A DNA stretch of 64,000 nt from Oceanibacterium hippocampi (GCF_900172325.1 NZ_FWFR01000002.1:124001-188000); one strand, 5' to 3'; positions 20,197-31,573 are shown, counted from the first letter of the stretch. Program-made: numbers and translations. Notes: a model not told the origin generated them from the sequence alone.

Positions 20197-22296
20197 ATGC
20201 GCCCAGAAATCCTCTTTCCGCTCTTCCGCGAGATCACCGCCCTGCCCGGAATCGGTCCGCGCCTGCAGAAGCCGCTGGCCCGTCTCGCCGGCGAGACGGT
20301 GGTCGACCTGCTCTGGCATCTGCCGGCCGACCTGATCGACCGCCGCTACCGGCCGACTATCGCCGAGGCCGAGCCGGGCCGGATCGCGACGATCGCCGTC
20401 ACGGTGCTGGACCATGTGCCCTCCCGCCATCGCCGGGCCCCCTACCGGGTCCGCTGCGAGGATGCGAGCGGTACGCTCACCCTCGTCTATTTCAACGGGC
20501 GCGAGGATTATCTCCGCCGGTTGCTGCCCGAGGGCCAGGCGCGGCTGGTAAGCGGCCGCGTCGAGGCGTTCGGCGGCGAGGCGCAGATGACCCATCCCGA
20601 CTATGTTGTCGCGCCCGACGACCGGACCGGTATCCCGCCGGTCGAGGCGGTCTATCCGCTGACCGCGGGGTTGAGCAACCGGGTGCTGGCAAAGGCCGTC
20701 CGGGCGGCGCTCGCCGATCTGCCGACGCTCCCCGACTGGCTCGACCCGGCCTACAAGGCGAAACAGGGCTGGACCGACTGGAAGCCGGCCCTGCTGGCCG
20801 CGCACGCGCCGACCGAACGGGACGATCTGGCTGCCGCCGCGCCGGCGCGGAGCCGCCTCGCCTATGACGAACTGCTCGCCAACCAGCTTGCGCTCGCCCT
20901 CGTGCGCCGGGCCGTGCGCCGCCGCAAGGGGCGGCCGCTCGCCGCCAACGGCCGGATCACCGCCGCCATCCAGGCGGCCCTGCCCTACCGGCTGACCTCG
21001 GCCCAGGACATGGCGCTGGCCGAGATCGGCGCCGATCTCCGCTCCGGCAACCGCATGCTGCGGCTCCTGCAGGGCGATGTCGGCAGCGGCAAGACCGTGG
21101 TCGCGCTGCTCGCCATCGCCCAGGCGGTGGAGGCCGGCGCCCAGGCAGCCCTGATGGCGCCGACCGAGATCCTCGCGCGCCAGCACCTGGCCAGCCTGAC
21201 GCCGCTTTGCGAGGCGGCTGGCATGCGGCTGGCGCTGCTCACCGGCCGTGACAAGGGGCGGAAGCGGGCGGCGTTGCTGGAGGCGCTCGCCGCCGGCGAA
21301 ATTGACCTGCTGGTCGGCACCCACGCGCTGTTCCAGGACGATGTGCGATTCCGCGATCTCGGTCTCGTCGTGATCGACGAGCAGCATCGCTTCGGCGTGC
21401 ACCAGCGCCTCGCGCTGCAGGCCAAGACGCGCGGCCCGGAGGGCGCCGCCCATGTCCTGGTGATGACGGCGACGCCGATACCGCGCACCCTGACCCTGAC
21501 CGCCTACGGCGACATGGATGTCTCCCAGCTCCGCGAGAAGCCGCCCGGCCGGCAGCCGGTCGATACCCGTGTGCTGGGCAACGACCGCATCGACGACGTG
21601 ATCGAACGGCTTGCCGCCCTGCTCGCCCGCGGTGCCCGCGCCTACTGGGTTTGCCCGCTGGTCGCCGAATCGGAAACCGACGACCGGGCAGCCGCCGAGG
21701 CCCGTGCCGCCGATCTCCGCCTCAGGCTGGCCGGGCGGGTCTCGGTCGGGCTCGTCCATGGCCAGATGCCGGCCGCCGAGAAAGACGCGGCGATGACCGC
21801 CTTTGCCGCCGGCGAGGTGCAGTTGCTGGTGGCAACGACGGTGATCGAGGTCGGCGTCGACGTGCCCGAGGCGACGGTGATGGTGATCGAGGGCGCGGAA
21901 CGGTTCGGCCTTGCCCAGTTGCATCAGTTGCGCGGCCGGGTCGGGCGCGGTCAGGACGCCTCGCACTGCCTGCTGCTCTACACCCCGCCGCTCGGCGAGA
22001 CGATGCGGGCGCGGCTGGAGATCATGCGTCAGACCGACGACGGCTTCCTGATCGCGGAAGAGGATCTCCGGCTGCGCGGCGCCGGCGAATTGCTCGGGAC
22101 CCGTCAGAGCGGGCTGCCGCAGTTCCGCCTCGCCGACCTCGGGGCCCATCAGTCGCTGATGCTGGCCGCCCGGGACGATGCGAAGCTCATCCTGGAGCGC
22201 GACCCCGACCTCGCTGGGGAGCGCGGCTCGGCGCTCCGGGTGCTGCTCTACCTGTTCGCCCGCGACAGCGTCGTGGAGACTATCGCCTCGGGCTAG
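20197..22296 (+). CDS. recG: ATP-dependent DNA helicase RecG
   Basis: A branch-migration helicase acting on stalled forks and Holliday junctions. 699 aa, normal length. It has an N-terminal HhH-like segment (ALPGIGPRLQKPLARL), an OB wedge (about 50-150) with VRCEDASGTLTLVYFNG, Walker A GDVGSGKTVVALLAIA, DEQHRFGVHQRL, TATPIPRTLTLTAYGDMD and QLRGRVGRGQ, plus the RecG C-terminal TRG region. ATG 20197 follows GACGAGG. The frame upstream overlaps sdhE in antisense and is not real. The stop overlaps the convergent DUF502 gene by 4 nt. Confidence 0.98.
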   Translation: MRPEILFPLFREITALPGIGPRLQKPLARLAGETVVDLLWHLPADLIDRRYRPTIAEAEPGRIATIAVTVLDHVPSRHRRAPYRVRCEDASGTLTLVYFNGREDYLRRLLPEGQARLVSGRVEAFGGEAQMTHPDYVVAPDDRTGIPPVEAVYPLTAGLSNRVLAKAVRAALADLPTLPDWLDPAYKAKQGWTDWKPALLAAHAPTERDDLAAAAPARSRLAYDELLANQLALALVRRAVRRRKGRPLAANGRITAAIQAALPYRLTSAQDMALAEIGADLRSGNRMLRLLQGDVGSGKTVVALLAIAQAVEAGAQAALMAPTEILARQHLASLTPLCEAAGMRLALLTGRDKGRKRAALLEALAAGEIDLLVGTHALFQDDVRFRDLGLVVIDEQHRFGVHQRLALQAKTRGPEGAAHVLVMTATPIPRTLTLTAYGDMDVSQLREKPPGRQPVDTRVLGNDRIDDVIERLAALLARGARAYWVCPLVAESETDDRAAAEARAADLRLRLAGRVSVGLVHGQMPAAEKDAAMTAFAAGEVQLLVATTVIEVGVDVPEATVMVIEGAERFGLAQLHQLRGRVGRGQDASHCLLLYTPPLGETMRARLEIMRQTDDGFLIAEEDLRLRGAGELLGTRQSGLPQFRLADLGAHQSLMLAARDDAKLILERDPDLAGERGSALRVLLYLFARDSVVETIASG

Positions 22297-23114
22297 CCCC
22301 GGCCGGCGTCGCCGGCGATTTCTCCGTCGCCTTCGTCGGCGGCCCGGACGGACTCGCCCTTCTTCGCCGCGACGCGTTGGGTCGCATCGCCCTTGCCCCC
22401 GACAACGACCGCGGATTCGCCATCAGCGTCGGGCCAGACCATGCCTGCGGAAATCACGAGCTTCACGCCCTCCTCGACCGTCATGTCCAGAAAGATCAGG
22501 TCGGCGCGCGGCGCGAACAGCAGGAATCCCGATGTCGGGTTCGGCGTCGTCGGCAGGAACATCGCGACCATGTCGTTGTCGCCCTCGAGCCCGAGATGAT
22601 GGGTTTCCTCGCTGGTGAGGAAGGCGACGGCCCACAGGCCCGGCCGCGGATACTCGACCAGCACGACCTCGCGGAACGAGTTCGACTGGGCGAGCACCGA
22701 TTCGAAGATCTGCTTGAAGGTCCGGTAAACCGTGCGGATCACCGGCATGCGGCCGACCATGCGTTCGCCGAAGCCGACGATCGCCCGGCCGAGGATGTTC
22801 GCCGTCAGGAAACCGACCAGGGTCAGCATCACCAGCAGCGCCAGCAGGCCGATCCCGGGCAGGGTGAAGGGCAGATAGGTTTCCGGATTGTAGCGGTCCG
22901 GTATCAGCGGCGTGATCTGGCTGTCGACGAAGTGAATCAGCGTCCAGGCGAGGTAGACGGTGATCGCGATCGGCGCGACGACGACGATGCCGGTGAACAT
23001 GTAGGCGCGCAGCCGCGCCAGGAAGCCCGCCTTCGGGGCCGGCTGCATGAGGCGTCCGAGGCCGCTTTCGTCGATATCGTCGGCGGGCCGCCGTTTCCGT
23101 CGTTTCGCATTCAT
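22293..23114 (-). CDS. DUF502 inner-membrane protein
   Basis: A 273-aa protein with two membrane helices (about residues 35-65 and 86-108) and a soluble C-terminal domain. The family blocks GIVVVAPIAITVYLAW, PGIGLLALLVMLTLVG, MPVIRTVYRTFKQI and FLPTTPNPTSGFLLFAP are all present and identify DUF502, a family of unknown function common in proteobacteria. The last 40 or so residues are charged and variable. Convergent with recG (4-nt overlap) and divergent from the type III PKS gene. Confidence 0.93.
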   Translation of the reverse strand: MNAKRRKRRPADDIDESGLGRLMQPAPKAGFLARLRAYMFTGIVVVAPIAITVYLAWTLIHFVDSQITPLIPDRYNPETYLPFTLPGIGLLALLVMLTLVGFLTANILGRAIVGFGERMVGRMPVIRTVYRTFKQIFESVLAQSNSFREVVLVEYPRPGLWAVAFLTSEETHHLGLEGDNDMVAMFLPTTPNPTSGFLLFAPRADLIFLDMTVEEGVKLVISAGMVWPDADGESAVVVGGKGDATQRVAAKKGESVRAADEGDGEIAGDAGRG

Positions 23115-23310
23115 GATCGCGGCATCCAGGTTGCCTTCTTGGCGAGCACTTTATTTCCCCATGTCGTTTCGCATTGCAACGGTTCTTGAGACCCCGGTCA
23201 CATCGGATCTCCGGGCATCGCGGACAAGTGGTTGGCGCGGCTGCCTCGATCCCCCCTATATAGGAACGATATCTGCGCCGGCATCGGGCGTTGAGGGATA
23301 CATCGCGACC

Positions 23311-24363
23311 ATGACGAATATGCCGAGACTGATATCGATGGCGACGGCGGTGCCGCGCTATCGCCTGGACCAGCCCGACGTTGCCTCGGGGGCGGCCCGG
23401 CTGTTCGGCGACCGGGTCCGGGACTTCGAGCGGTTGAGGCCGGTCTACGAGAATGCCGAGATCGAGACCCGCTATTCCTGCGTGCCGATCGACTGGTATC
23501 TGACCGAGCCGGGATTCGAGGAACGCAACCGGCTCTACCTGGAGAATGCCGTGCCGCTGCTGGCGGCGGCGGCGAAGGACTGCATCGCCCGGGCCGGGCT
23601 GGAAGTGGCCGATATCGGCGGCATCGTGACGGTATCGAGCACCGGCATCGCCACGCCGAGCCTCGATGCGCTGCTCATGCAGCGGCTGCCCTTCGGCCCC
23701 GATACCGAGCGGTTGCCGATCTTCGGCCTGGGCTGCGCCGGTGGTGTGCTCGGCCTGGCCCGCGCCGCCGCGCTCGCCCGCGCCAATCCGGACAGGATCT
23801 ACCTCTTGCTCGTGGTCGAACTCTGCGGGTTGACCTTCCGGGCCGGGGATCGCTCGAAGAGCAACGTCATCGCGACCGCCCTGTTCGGCGACGGCGCCGC
23901 CGCGGCTCTGGTGACCTGCCGCGACGGCTTCGAGGGTCCGGCGATCACCGCGACGGCCGAGCATACCTGGCCCGACACGCTGGACATCATGGGCTGGAAT
24001 GTCCGCGACGACGGGCTGGAGGTGCAGTTCTCCCGCGATATCCCGACGCTCGTTCGCCGCGACATGGCCGGCATCCTCGCGGACTTCCTGCGCCGTCACG
24101 AACTCGCGCCCGGCGACATCGATACCTTCGTGCCGCATCCCGGCGGGGCCAAGGTACTCGACGCGCTGGAAGAGATCTGCGGCTTGCCGCCGGGTGGGCT
24201 GGTCGAGGCCCGGGCGGTGCTCCGGCAATACGGCAACATGTCGGCGGCGACGGTTCTCTTCGTGCTGGAACGATCGCTTGGCGACCGCCGCCGGCGGCGC
24301 CTCCTGAGTTCGCTCGGCCCGGGTTTCAGCGCCGCCTTCCTGCTGCTCGAAGAGTTGGCGTGA
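23311..24363 (+). CDS. type III polyketide synthase (chalcone/stilbene synthase superfamily)
   Basis: A 350-aa homodimeric condensing enzyme. The Cys-His-Asn triad is visible as FGLGCAGGVLGLAR (Cys), DTFVPHPGGAKVLDAL (His) and RQYGNMSAATVLFVLE (Asn). Family members extend an acyl-CoA or acyl-ACP starter with malonyl-CoA to give alkylpyrones, alkylresorcinols or phloroglucinols. ATG 23311 has GAGGGA 12 nt upstream; a second ATG at 23320 is possible. The upstream region contains a TATATAGG-like AT patch near 23258. The stop codon overlaps the start of an ICMT-like methyltransferase, so the pathway probably ends in methylation of the polyketide. Confidence 0.95.
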   Translation: MTNMPRLISMATAVPRYRLDQPDVASGAARLFGDRVRDFERLRPVYENAEIETRYSCVPIDWYLTEPGFEERNRLYLENAVPLLAAAAKDCIARAGLEVADIGGIVTVSSTGIATPSLDALLMQRLPFGPDTERLPIFGLGCAGGVLGLARAAALARANPDRIYLLLVVELCGLTFRAGDRSKSNVIATALFGDGAAAALVTCRDGFEGPAITATAEHTWPDTLDIMGWNVRDDGLEVQFSRDIPTLVRRDMAGILADFLRRHELAPGDIDTFVPHPGGAKVLDALEEICGLPPGGLVEARAVLRQYGNMSAATVLFVLERSLGDRRRRRLLSSLGPGFSAAFLLLEELA

Positions 24364-24872
24364 CGACGCTCGGCTGGGTTCTGCTCTATCTGGTCCTGCA
24401 ACGGCTCGGCGAACTCGCCTATGCGCGTCGGAACGAGGGCCGGTTGAGGGCCGCCGGCGCCCGCGAGGTCGGCGCCCGGCATTACCCGCTGTTCATCCTG
24501 CTGCACGGCGGCTGGCTGGTCGCGCTGGCCGTCGGGGTGCCCTGGAACGCCCCGGCATCGATCCCGCTCCTGGCATTCTTCGTCGTCGTCCAGGGGTTGC
24601 GCTACTGGACCCTGGCCAGCCTCGGGCGTTACTGGACGACGCGCATCCTGACCGTCGACGGCGCCCCGCTGGTCCGGCGCGGGCCCTACCGCCTGCTCCG
24701 GCATCCGAACTATCTCGTCGTCGTCCTGGAGATCGCCCTGGCGCCGCTGATCTTCGGCGCCTGGCAGATCGCCGCCGTCTTCAGTCTCCTGAACGCGCTG
24801 CTCCTGGCCTGGCGGATCCGTGTCGAAAGCCGGGCCCTGGCGCCGCGCCGCCCGCTCGCGAACGACGGCTGA
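24360..24872 (+). CDS. isoprenylcysteine carboxyl methyltransferase-family protein (polyketide methyltransferase candidate)
   Basis: A 170-aa integral membrane methyltransferase with about four hydrophobic segments. The C-terminal ICMT signature reads RRGPYRLLRHPNYLVVVLE, which binds S-adenosylmethionine. It starts at GTG 24360, overlapping the PKS stop by 4 nt (GTGA), so translation is coupled. Similar PKS-plus-ICMT pairs are known: BpsA-BpsB of Bacillus and SrsA-SrsB of Streptomyces, where the methyltransferase methylates alkylpyrones or alkylresorcinols. That precedent is the main basis for the functional call. Bacteria lack prenylated CaaX substrates, so the original name is misleading. 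Confidence 0.9.
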   Translation: MTTLGWVLLYLVLQRLGELAYARRNEGRLRAAGAREVGARHYPLFILLHGGWLVALAVGVPWNAPASIPLLAFFVVVQGLRYWTLASLGRYWTTRILTVDGAPLVRRGPYRLLRHPNYLVVVLEIALAPLIFGAWQIAAVFSLLNALLLAWRIRVESRALAPRRPLANDG

Positions 24873-24983
24873 CGGGCGCTTACGGCCGTCGGTTAAGGGA
24901 TTATTAAGGCGAAAGAAGCAGACTCGCACAACCTCTGGAGCAGAACCGCTCCCCTTCGCGTCGAGGTTTCGCAAAGTCGCAAC

Positions 24984-27479
<2,496 letters not shown>

Positions 27480-27486
27480 GCGGCGT

Positions 27487-28710
27487 TCAGTCGTCGGCCG
27501 GGCCGGAATGGCGCGGCGATTCCCCCACGTAAAGCGCCCGCGGGCGGATCATCTCGCCACTGTCATACTGTTCCTGGGCATGGGCGATCCAGCCGATGCT
27601 GCGGCCGAGGGCGAAGATGGCGAAGCCGGCGCCCGGCGGCAGCGCCAGTTCCCGGGCCATGAGAGCCAGTGCGAAATCGATGTTCGGCCGCCGGTCGAGC
27701 AGTTCGGAAACCGTCGTGGCGATTTCGTCGCCGGCCGCGATCGTCGGGAAGGTCGGCCGCCGCATCCGCATCATGGCGATCAGCTTGGCGGCCCGCGGGT
27801 CGCCTTCCGGGTAGAGCGGGTGGCCGAAGCCCGGCAGCGTCTCGCCGCGCCGGATGCGCGCCAGCAGGGCGCCACGGACGTCGTCCGAGACCTCCCCCAG
27901 CAAGGCGCCGACCTGCGCCGTCTGCCCGCCATGGCGCGGCCCCTGCAGGGCGGCGAGCCCGGCGGTCACCGCGGCATAGGGTGTCGCGCCGGTCGAGGCG
28001 ACGCAGCGCGCGGTGAAGGCCGAGGCGTTCAGTTCGTGGTCGGCGACCAGCACCAGGGCGGCGCGGATCAGCTCGCGCCCGCCTGAATCGTCGATTCCCC
28101 AGGCCCGGGCCAGCTGGAGGTGCAGCGCCATGACGTCGGTGCGATCGGTGCCGGCGAAGGCGGCGGCCAGTGTCCGCGCGATCCGTGCCCCGCATTCGGC
28201 GACGCCGCCGGCGGTCAGGTTGAAGGCCCGGTCGTCCTCCGCGGCAACCGCGGCCAGCAGTTGCTGGGCCCGCGCCGGGCCCGGCGACGCCATCCCGCCG
28301 AGTATCGGCAGCGCCGGCGCCGGCAGGGCGAACGGATCCCGTGCCTCCGTTCGCCAGAGCAGCCCGGCGACGCTTTCCAGCGATGCGCTTTCCGCCAGCG
28401 CGGCGACATCGCGCCCCCGGTAATAGAGCCTCCCGCCCTCGATCAGGGAGATCGAAGAACGGATGACCGGTGGGCCGAACTTCAGCGCCTCCGCCCCGAC
28501 GTCGGCGGCCGAGCGCGGCGACTTCCGTGCCCGGAGTGCGCGGACATCGGTGGCGAGGTAGAGTTTCTCCCGCGAGTTCGCGGCCGGTTCTGACCGGATC
28601 ATGCCGCGGCTGACATAGGCATAGAGGGTCGCCCGGCTGACGCCGAGTTCGGTCGCCGCCTCCCGCGCCGTCAGATAGCTCTTGCCCGCGATCGCCGTTT
28701 CGGATGCCAT
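27487..28710 (-). CDS. citrate synthase-family protein with N-terminal MerR-like helix-turn-helix
   Basis: A 407-aa protein. Residues about 10-65 form a MerR/excisionase-type DNA-binding domain (YLTAREAATELGVSRATLYAYVSRG). The rest is a citrate synthase fold. The catalytic residues appear intact: His in ADHELNASAF, His in QGPRHGGQTAQ and Asp in RPNIDFALAL. It may both condense an acyl-CoA with oxaloacetate and bind DNA. It is divergent from a second citrate synthase homologue, with TTGAT-type inverted repeats immediately upstream of its ATG at 28710. Autoregulation is inferred, not shown. ORF length and context match the HTH-citrate synthase group of other proteobacteria as I know it. Confidence 0.9.
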   Translation of the reverse strand: MASETAIAGKSYLTAREAATELGVSRATLYAYVSRGMIRSEPAANSREKLYLATDVRALRARKSPRSAADVGAEALKFGPPVIRSSISLIEGGRLYYRGRDVAALAESASLESVAGLLWRTEARDPFALPAPALPILGGMASPGPARAQQLLAAVAAEDDRAFNLTAGGVAECGARIARTLAAAFAGTDRTDVMALHLQLARAWGIDDSGGRELIRAALVLVADHELNASAFTARCVASTGATPYAAVTAGLAALQGPRHGGQTAQVGALLGEVSDDVRGALLARIRRGETLPGFGHPLYPEGDPRAAKLIAMMRMRRPTFPTIAAGDEIATTVSELLDRRPNIDFALALMARELALPPGAGFAIFALGRSIGWIAHAQEQYDSGEMIRPRALYVGESPRHSGPADD

Positions 28711-28712
28711 GA

Positions 28713-28740
28713 CTTGATTGTTTTAATCAAGATTGATCAA
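28713..28740. promoter_or_regulatory. inverted repeats in the divergent citrate-synthase promoter
   Basis: CTTGATT (28713-28719) and AATCAAG (28725-28731) form a perfect 7-bp inverted repeat around GTTTT. The adjacent palindrome TTGATCAA (28733-28740) repeats the same half-site. The cluster begins 3 nt upstream of the HTH-citrate synthase start codon, so a bound protein would block it. MerR-like domains bind palindromes of about this size, so the neighbouring HTH-citrate synthase is the first candidate ligand. Confidence 0.55.
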
Positions 28741-28803
28741 TGTGAATGATAGGGCAATTTCTCCGTCATATCCAGTCGAACGATTTCACGGACGGAGAAG
28801 AAC

Positions 28804-29910
28804 ATGAACGCAGGACTTGAAGGTGTCGTCGCCGCCGAGACAAGGCTCAGCATGGTTGACGGCGAAGCCGCCCGTCTCGTGATTGCCGGCGAGACGGTCG
28901 AGACCCTGGCCGCGCGGGCCCGGTTCGCCGAGATCGCCAGCCGGCTCTGGCGCGGCCTGACGCCGGCGGCGCAGGAGCCCGCGGACATCGAGGCGGCCCT
29001 CGGCGAGGCGCGCATCCATGTCGCCGCCGAGCTGTTGCCGCAAATGCGCGCGCTCGCGCCGCTTTCCCCGATCGAGGCGCTCAGGGCCGGTATCGCGCTG
29101 TTGCCGGACGATGCGCCGATGCCGCCGCACCTGCTGGCGAGCGCCGCGATCCCGGTGATCATCGCCGCCCACTGGCGCACCAGCCGAGGCCGGAAGCCGG
29201 TTCTGCCGCGGCCGGGCGCAACCCATGTCGCCGACTTCCTGCGCATGCTCGACGGCCGTGACGCGGAGCCCGAGATCGTGCGCGCCCTGGAGACCTACCT
29301 GGTCACGGTTTCCGATCACGGCATGAACGCCTCGACCTTCGCCGCCAGGGTCGTCGCCTCGACGGCGGCCGGCGTGATCTCGAGCGTGGTCGCGGCAATC
29401 TGCGCCCTGAAGGGTCCGCTGCATGGCGGCGCGCCGGGGCCGGTCCTCGACATGCTGGACGAGATCGCCGCGAGCGGCGGCGCGGACGCGATCCGCCCGT
29501 GGCTGGAGGCCCGGATGGCCGGCGGCGAGCGGCTGATGGGGTTCGGGCACCGGATCTACCGGCGGCGCGATCCGCGCGCCGACGTGCTGAAGACAGTGGT
29601 CCGCGGGCTCGGCACCGGACACCGGCGGCTCGCCTTCGCCGCCGAGGTCGAGGCGACGGCGCTGGCGATCCTGGGGGAGCGCTATCCGGACCGCCGCCTC
29701 GACACCAACGTCGAGTTCTACACCGCCATCCTGCTCGATGCCGTCGGTCTCGACCGGGCGCTGTTCACCCCGGCCTTCGCCATGGGACGGGTTCTCGGCT
29801 GGACCGCGCATGCCCTCGAACAGGCCGCGACGGGGCGCCTGATCCGTCCCGCGTCGCATTATGTCGGCAGCCTGCCGGACGGCATGGAGGCGCCGCTCGT
29901 GCCGGCCTGA
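28804..29910 (+). CDS. citrate synthase / methylcitrate synthase-like protein
   Basis: A 368-aa citrate synthase-fold enzyme. His blocks are present (VSDHGMNASTF and KGPLHGGAPGPV), as is the FGHRIYRRRDPRA block. At the position of the third catalytic residue, where most enzymes read NVDFY, this one reads NVEFYTA, so Asp is replaced by Glu. I believe this is shared by a subfamily, but it may change activity or substrate. GAGAAG lies upstream of ATG 28804. It is divergent from the HTH-citrate synthase; the two may act as partners, with this one as catalyst and the other as regulator. Substrate (acetyl- or propionyl-CoA) not determined. Confidence 0.9.
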   Translation: MNAGLEGVVAAETRLSMVDGEAARLVIAGETVETLAARARFAEIASRLWRGLTPAAQEPADIEAALGEARIHVAAELLPQMRALAPLSPIEALRAGIALLPDDAPMPPHLLASAAIPVIIAAHWRTSRGRKPVLPRPGATHVADFLRMLDGRDAEPEIVRALETYLVTVSDHGMNASTFAARVVASTAAGVISSVVAAICALKGPLHGGAPGPVLDMLDEIAASGGADAIRPWLEARMAGGERLMGFGHRIYRRRDPRADVLKTVVRGLGTGHRRLAFAAEVEATALAILGERYPDRRLDTNVEFYTAILLDAVGLDRALFTPAFAMGRVLGWTAHALEQAATGRLIRPASHYVGSLPDGMEAPLVPA

Positions 29911-29992
29911 TCCCGGTCCCCTTGCGCCCCCCTCCGGTCGCGCCTAAAACGGATCCCTATCGGATAACGGGTCCATTCTCGGGAGTTTCAGG

Positions 29993-30757
29993 ATGCGGTT
30001 GAAGGGCAAGGTGGCGATTGTGACCGGTGCGGGATCGGGCTTCGGCGAGGGCATCGCCAGGCGCTTCGCCCGCGAAGGCGCCCATGTCGTGGTTTGCGAC
30101 ATGAATGCCGAGGCGGCCGAACGGGTCGCGGCGACGCTCCGTTCCGCCGGCGGCAGCGCCACCGCCTCGGCAACCGACGTCACCGACGGCGCCGCCATCC
30201 AGGCGATGGTTGACCGCACGGTCGCCGAACAGGGCGGCCTCGACATCATGGTCAACAATGCCGGCGTGCCGCAGCGCAACGGCCCGATGCTGGATGTCCC
30301 GGAAGAGGTCTTCGACCGCATCTTCGAGGTCAACGTGAAGTCGATCTACCTGACCTCGAAGGCGGTCGTCCCGGCGCTCCGCAAGCGCGGCGGCGGGGCA
30401 ATCATCAACACCGCCTCGACCGCGGCGCTCAGCCCGCGCCCCGGGCTCACCTGGTACAATGCCAGCAAGGGCGCGGTGGTCACGATGACCAAGTCGATGG
30501 CGGTCGAACTGGCCGCCGACCAGATCCGCGTCACCTGCCTCTGCCCGGTGGTCGCGCTGACCGGCATGACCGCCGAATTCATGGGCGGATCGGAGAAGGA
30601 TACGCCGGAAATGCGGGCGAAGTTCCTCGCCACCATCCCGCTCGGCCGCATGTCGACGCCGGAGGATCTGGCGAACGCCGCGCTCTACCTCGCCTCCGAC
30701 GAGGCCGCCTTCATCACCGGCGTGGCGCTCGAGGTCGACGGCGGCCGCTGCATCTGA
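29993..30757 (+). CDS. SDR-family oxidoreductase (3-ketoacyl reductase-like)
   Basis: A 254-aa classical SDR. It has TGAGSGFGEGIA (cofactor loop), NNAGVPQRNGPM, Ser in NTASTAALSPRPG, YNASKGAVVTMTKS with the catalytic Tyr and Lys, and a C-terminal ITGVALEVDGGRCI typical of the glucose-1-dehydrogenase/FabG-like group. Cytoplasmic; the NAD(P) preference is not clear. GGGAG lies 7 nt before ATG 29993. It is 82 nt downstream of the citrate synthase-like gene in the same orientation and may be co-transcribed with it. Confidence 0.92.
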   Translation: MRLKGKVAIVTGAGSGFGEGIARRFAREGAHVVVCDMNAEAAERVAATLRSAGGSATASATDVTDGAAIQAMVDRTVAEQGGLDIMVNNAGVPQRNGPMLDVPEEVFDRIFEVNVKSIYLTSKAVVPALRKRGGGAIINTASTAALSPRPGLTWYNASKGAVVTMTKSMAVELAADQIRVTCLCPVVALTGMTAEFMGGSEKDTPEMRAKFLATIPLGRMSTPEDLANAALYLASDEAAFITGVALEVDGGRCI

Positions 30758-30770
30758 ACGGCGCCGATGA

Positions 30771-31541
30771 CTAGCTCCCGGCCGTCGCCCGATCGGCGGC
30801 GGCCGCGCGGGTGAGCGCCGAGAGCGACGACAACTGCCCGCCGTCGCCGTCGAAGTTCGCCGGGTCGAGCCAGCGCTCGAAGGCCTGCCGCAGTGCCGGC
30901 CATTCCCGGTCGAGGATCGAGTACCAGGCGGTGTCTCGGTTCCGGCCCTTGTACATCGTCGCCTGACGGAAGGTGCCCTCGTAGCGGAAGCCGAGCCGTT
31001 CGGCGGCCCGCATCGACGGCCCGTTCAGGGCGTCGCATTTCCATTCGTAGCGACGATAGCCCAGCTCGTCGAAGACCCGGCGCATCAGCAGATACATCGC
31101 CTCGGTCGCCGCCGCCCGCCCCTGCAGGCGCGGCGAATAGTTGATATGGCCGACCTCGATCACGCCGACCGCGGGTTCGATCCGCATCAGGCTGGCGAGG
31201 CCGACGGCCCGGCCGCCCGCCCGCTCGACGATCGCGTGGAACAGGGGGTCGTCGCCCTGGCAGGTCGCCTCGAGCCAGCGGCGGTAGCCCGCCGGTTCGG
31301 CGAACGGGCCGTAGGGCAGATAGGTCCAGTTCCGCCCCTCGGCATCGTCGCTGTTGGCCTCGAACAGATCGGCCGCGTGGCGTTCCGGGTCGACCGGCTC
31401 GATCCGGCAGAACCGTCCCTCGATCGCCGTGCGCGGCGGCCTTGGCCGGGCGGTCCAGCCGGGGACCGGAAACCCGGTCTCCTGGCCGAGCGCGTTCTTC
31501 CGGGCCGCGAACGTTCCGGGTTCATTCGATGACTGCGACAA
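30771..31541 (-). CDS. GNAT-family N-acetyltransferase (RimJ/RimL-like)
   Basis: A 256-aa acetyltransferase with an N-terminal extension of about 35 residues ending in a Pro/Arg-rich linker, then a GNAT fold (about 38-225). Recognisable parts are YSPRLQGRAAATEAMYLL (acetyl-CoA pyrophosphate loop), YEWKCDALNGPSMRAAERLGF and YEGTFRQATMYKGRNRDT. This matches the RimJ/RimL-type subgroup, whose members act on protein N-termini or small molecules. The start is TTG 31541, supported by a very strong ribosome site (GGAGGAGGGGAG) just upstream. Convergent with the SDR gene. Confidence 0.9.
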   Translation of the reverse strand: MSQSSNEPGTFAARKNALGQETGFPVPGWTARPRPPRTAIEGRFCRIEPVDPERHAADLFEANSDDAEGRNWTYLPYGPFAEPAGYRRWLEATCQGDDPLFHAIVERAGGRAVGLASLMRIEPAVGVIEVGHINYSPRLQGRAAATEAMYLLMRRVFDELGYRRYEWKCDALNGPSMRAAERLGFRYEGTFRQATMYKGRNRDTAWYSILDREWPALRQAFERWLDPANFDGDGGQLSSLSALTRAAAADRATAGS

Positions 31542-31573
31542 GGCTCCCCTCCTCCGCCGCGACGCGGCCGCCG

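Noticed and set aside
20032-22149. Long upstream extension of the sdhE frame, antisense to recG
   Set aside because: Only the last 89 residues are a recognisable protein (SdhE). The rest is antisense to RecG and has shadow composition.
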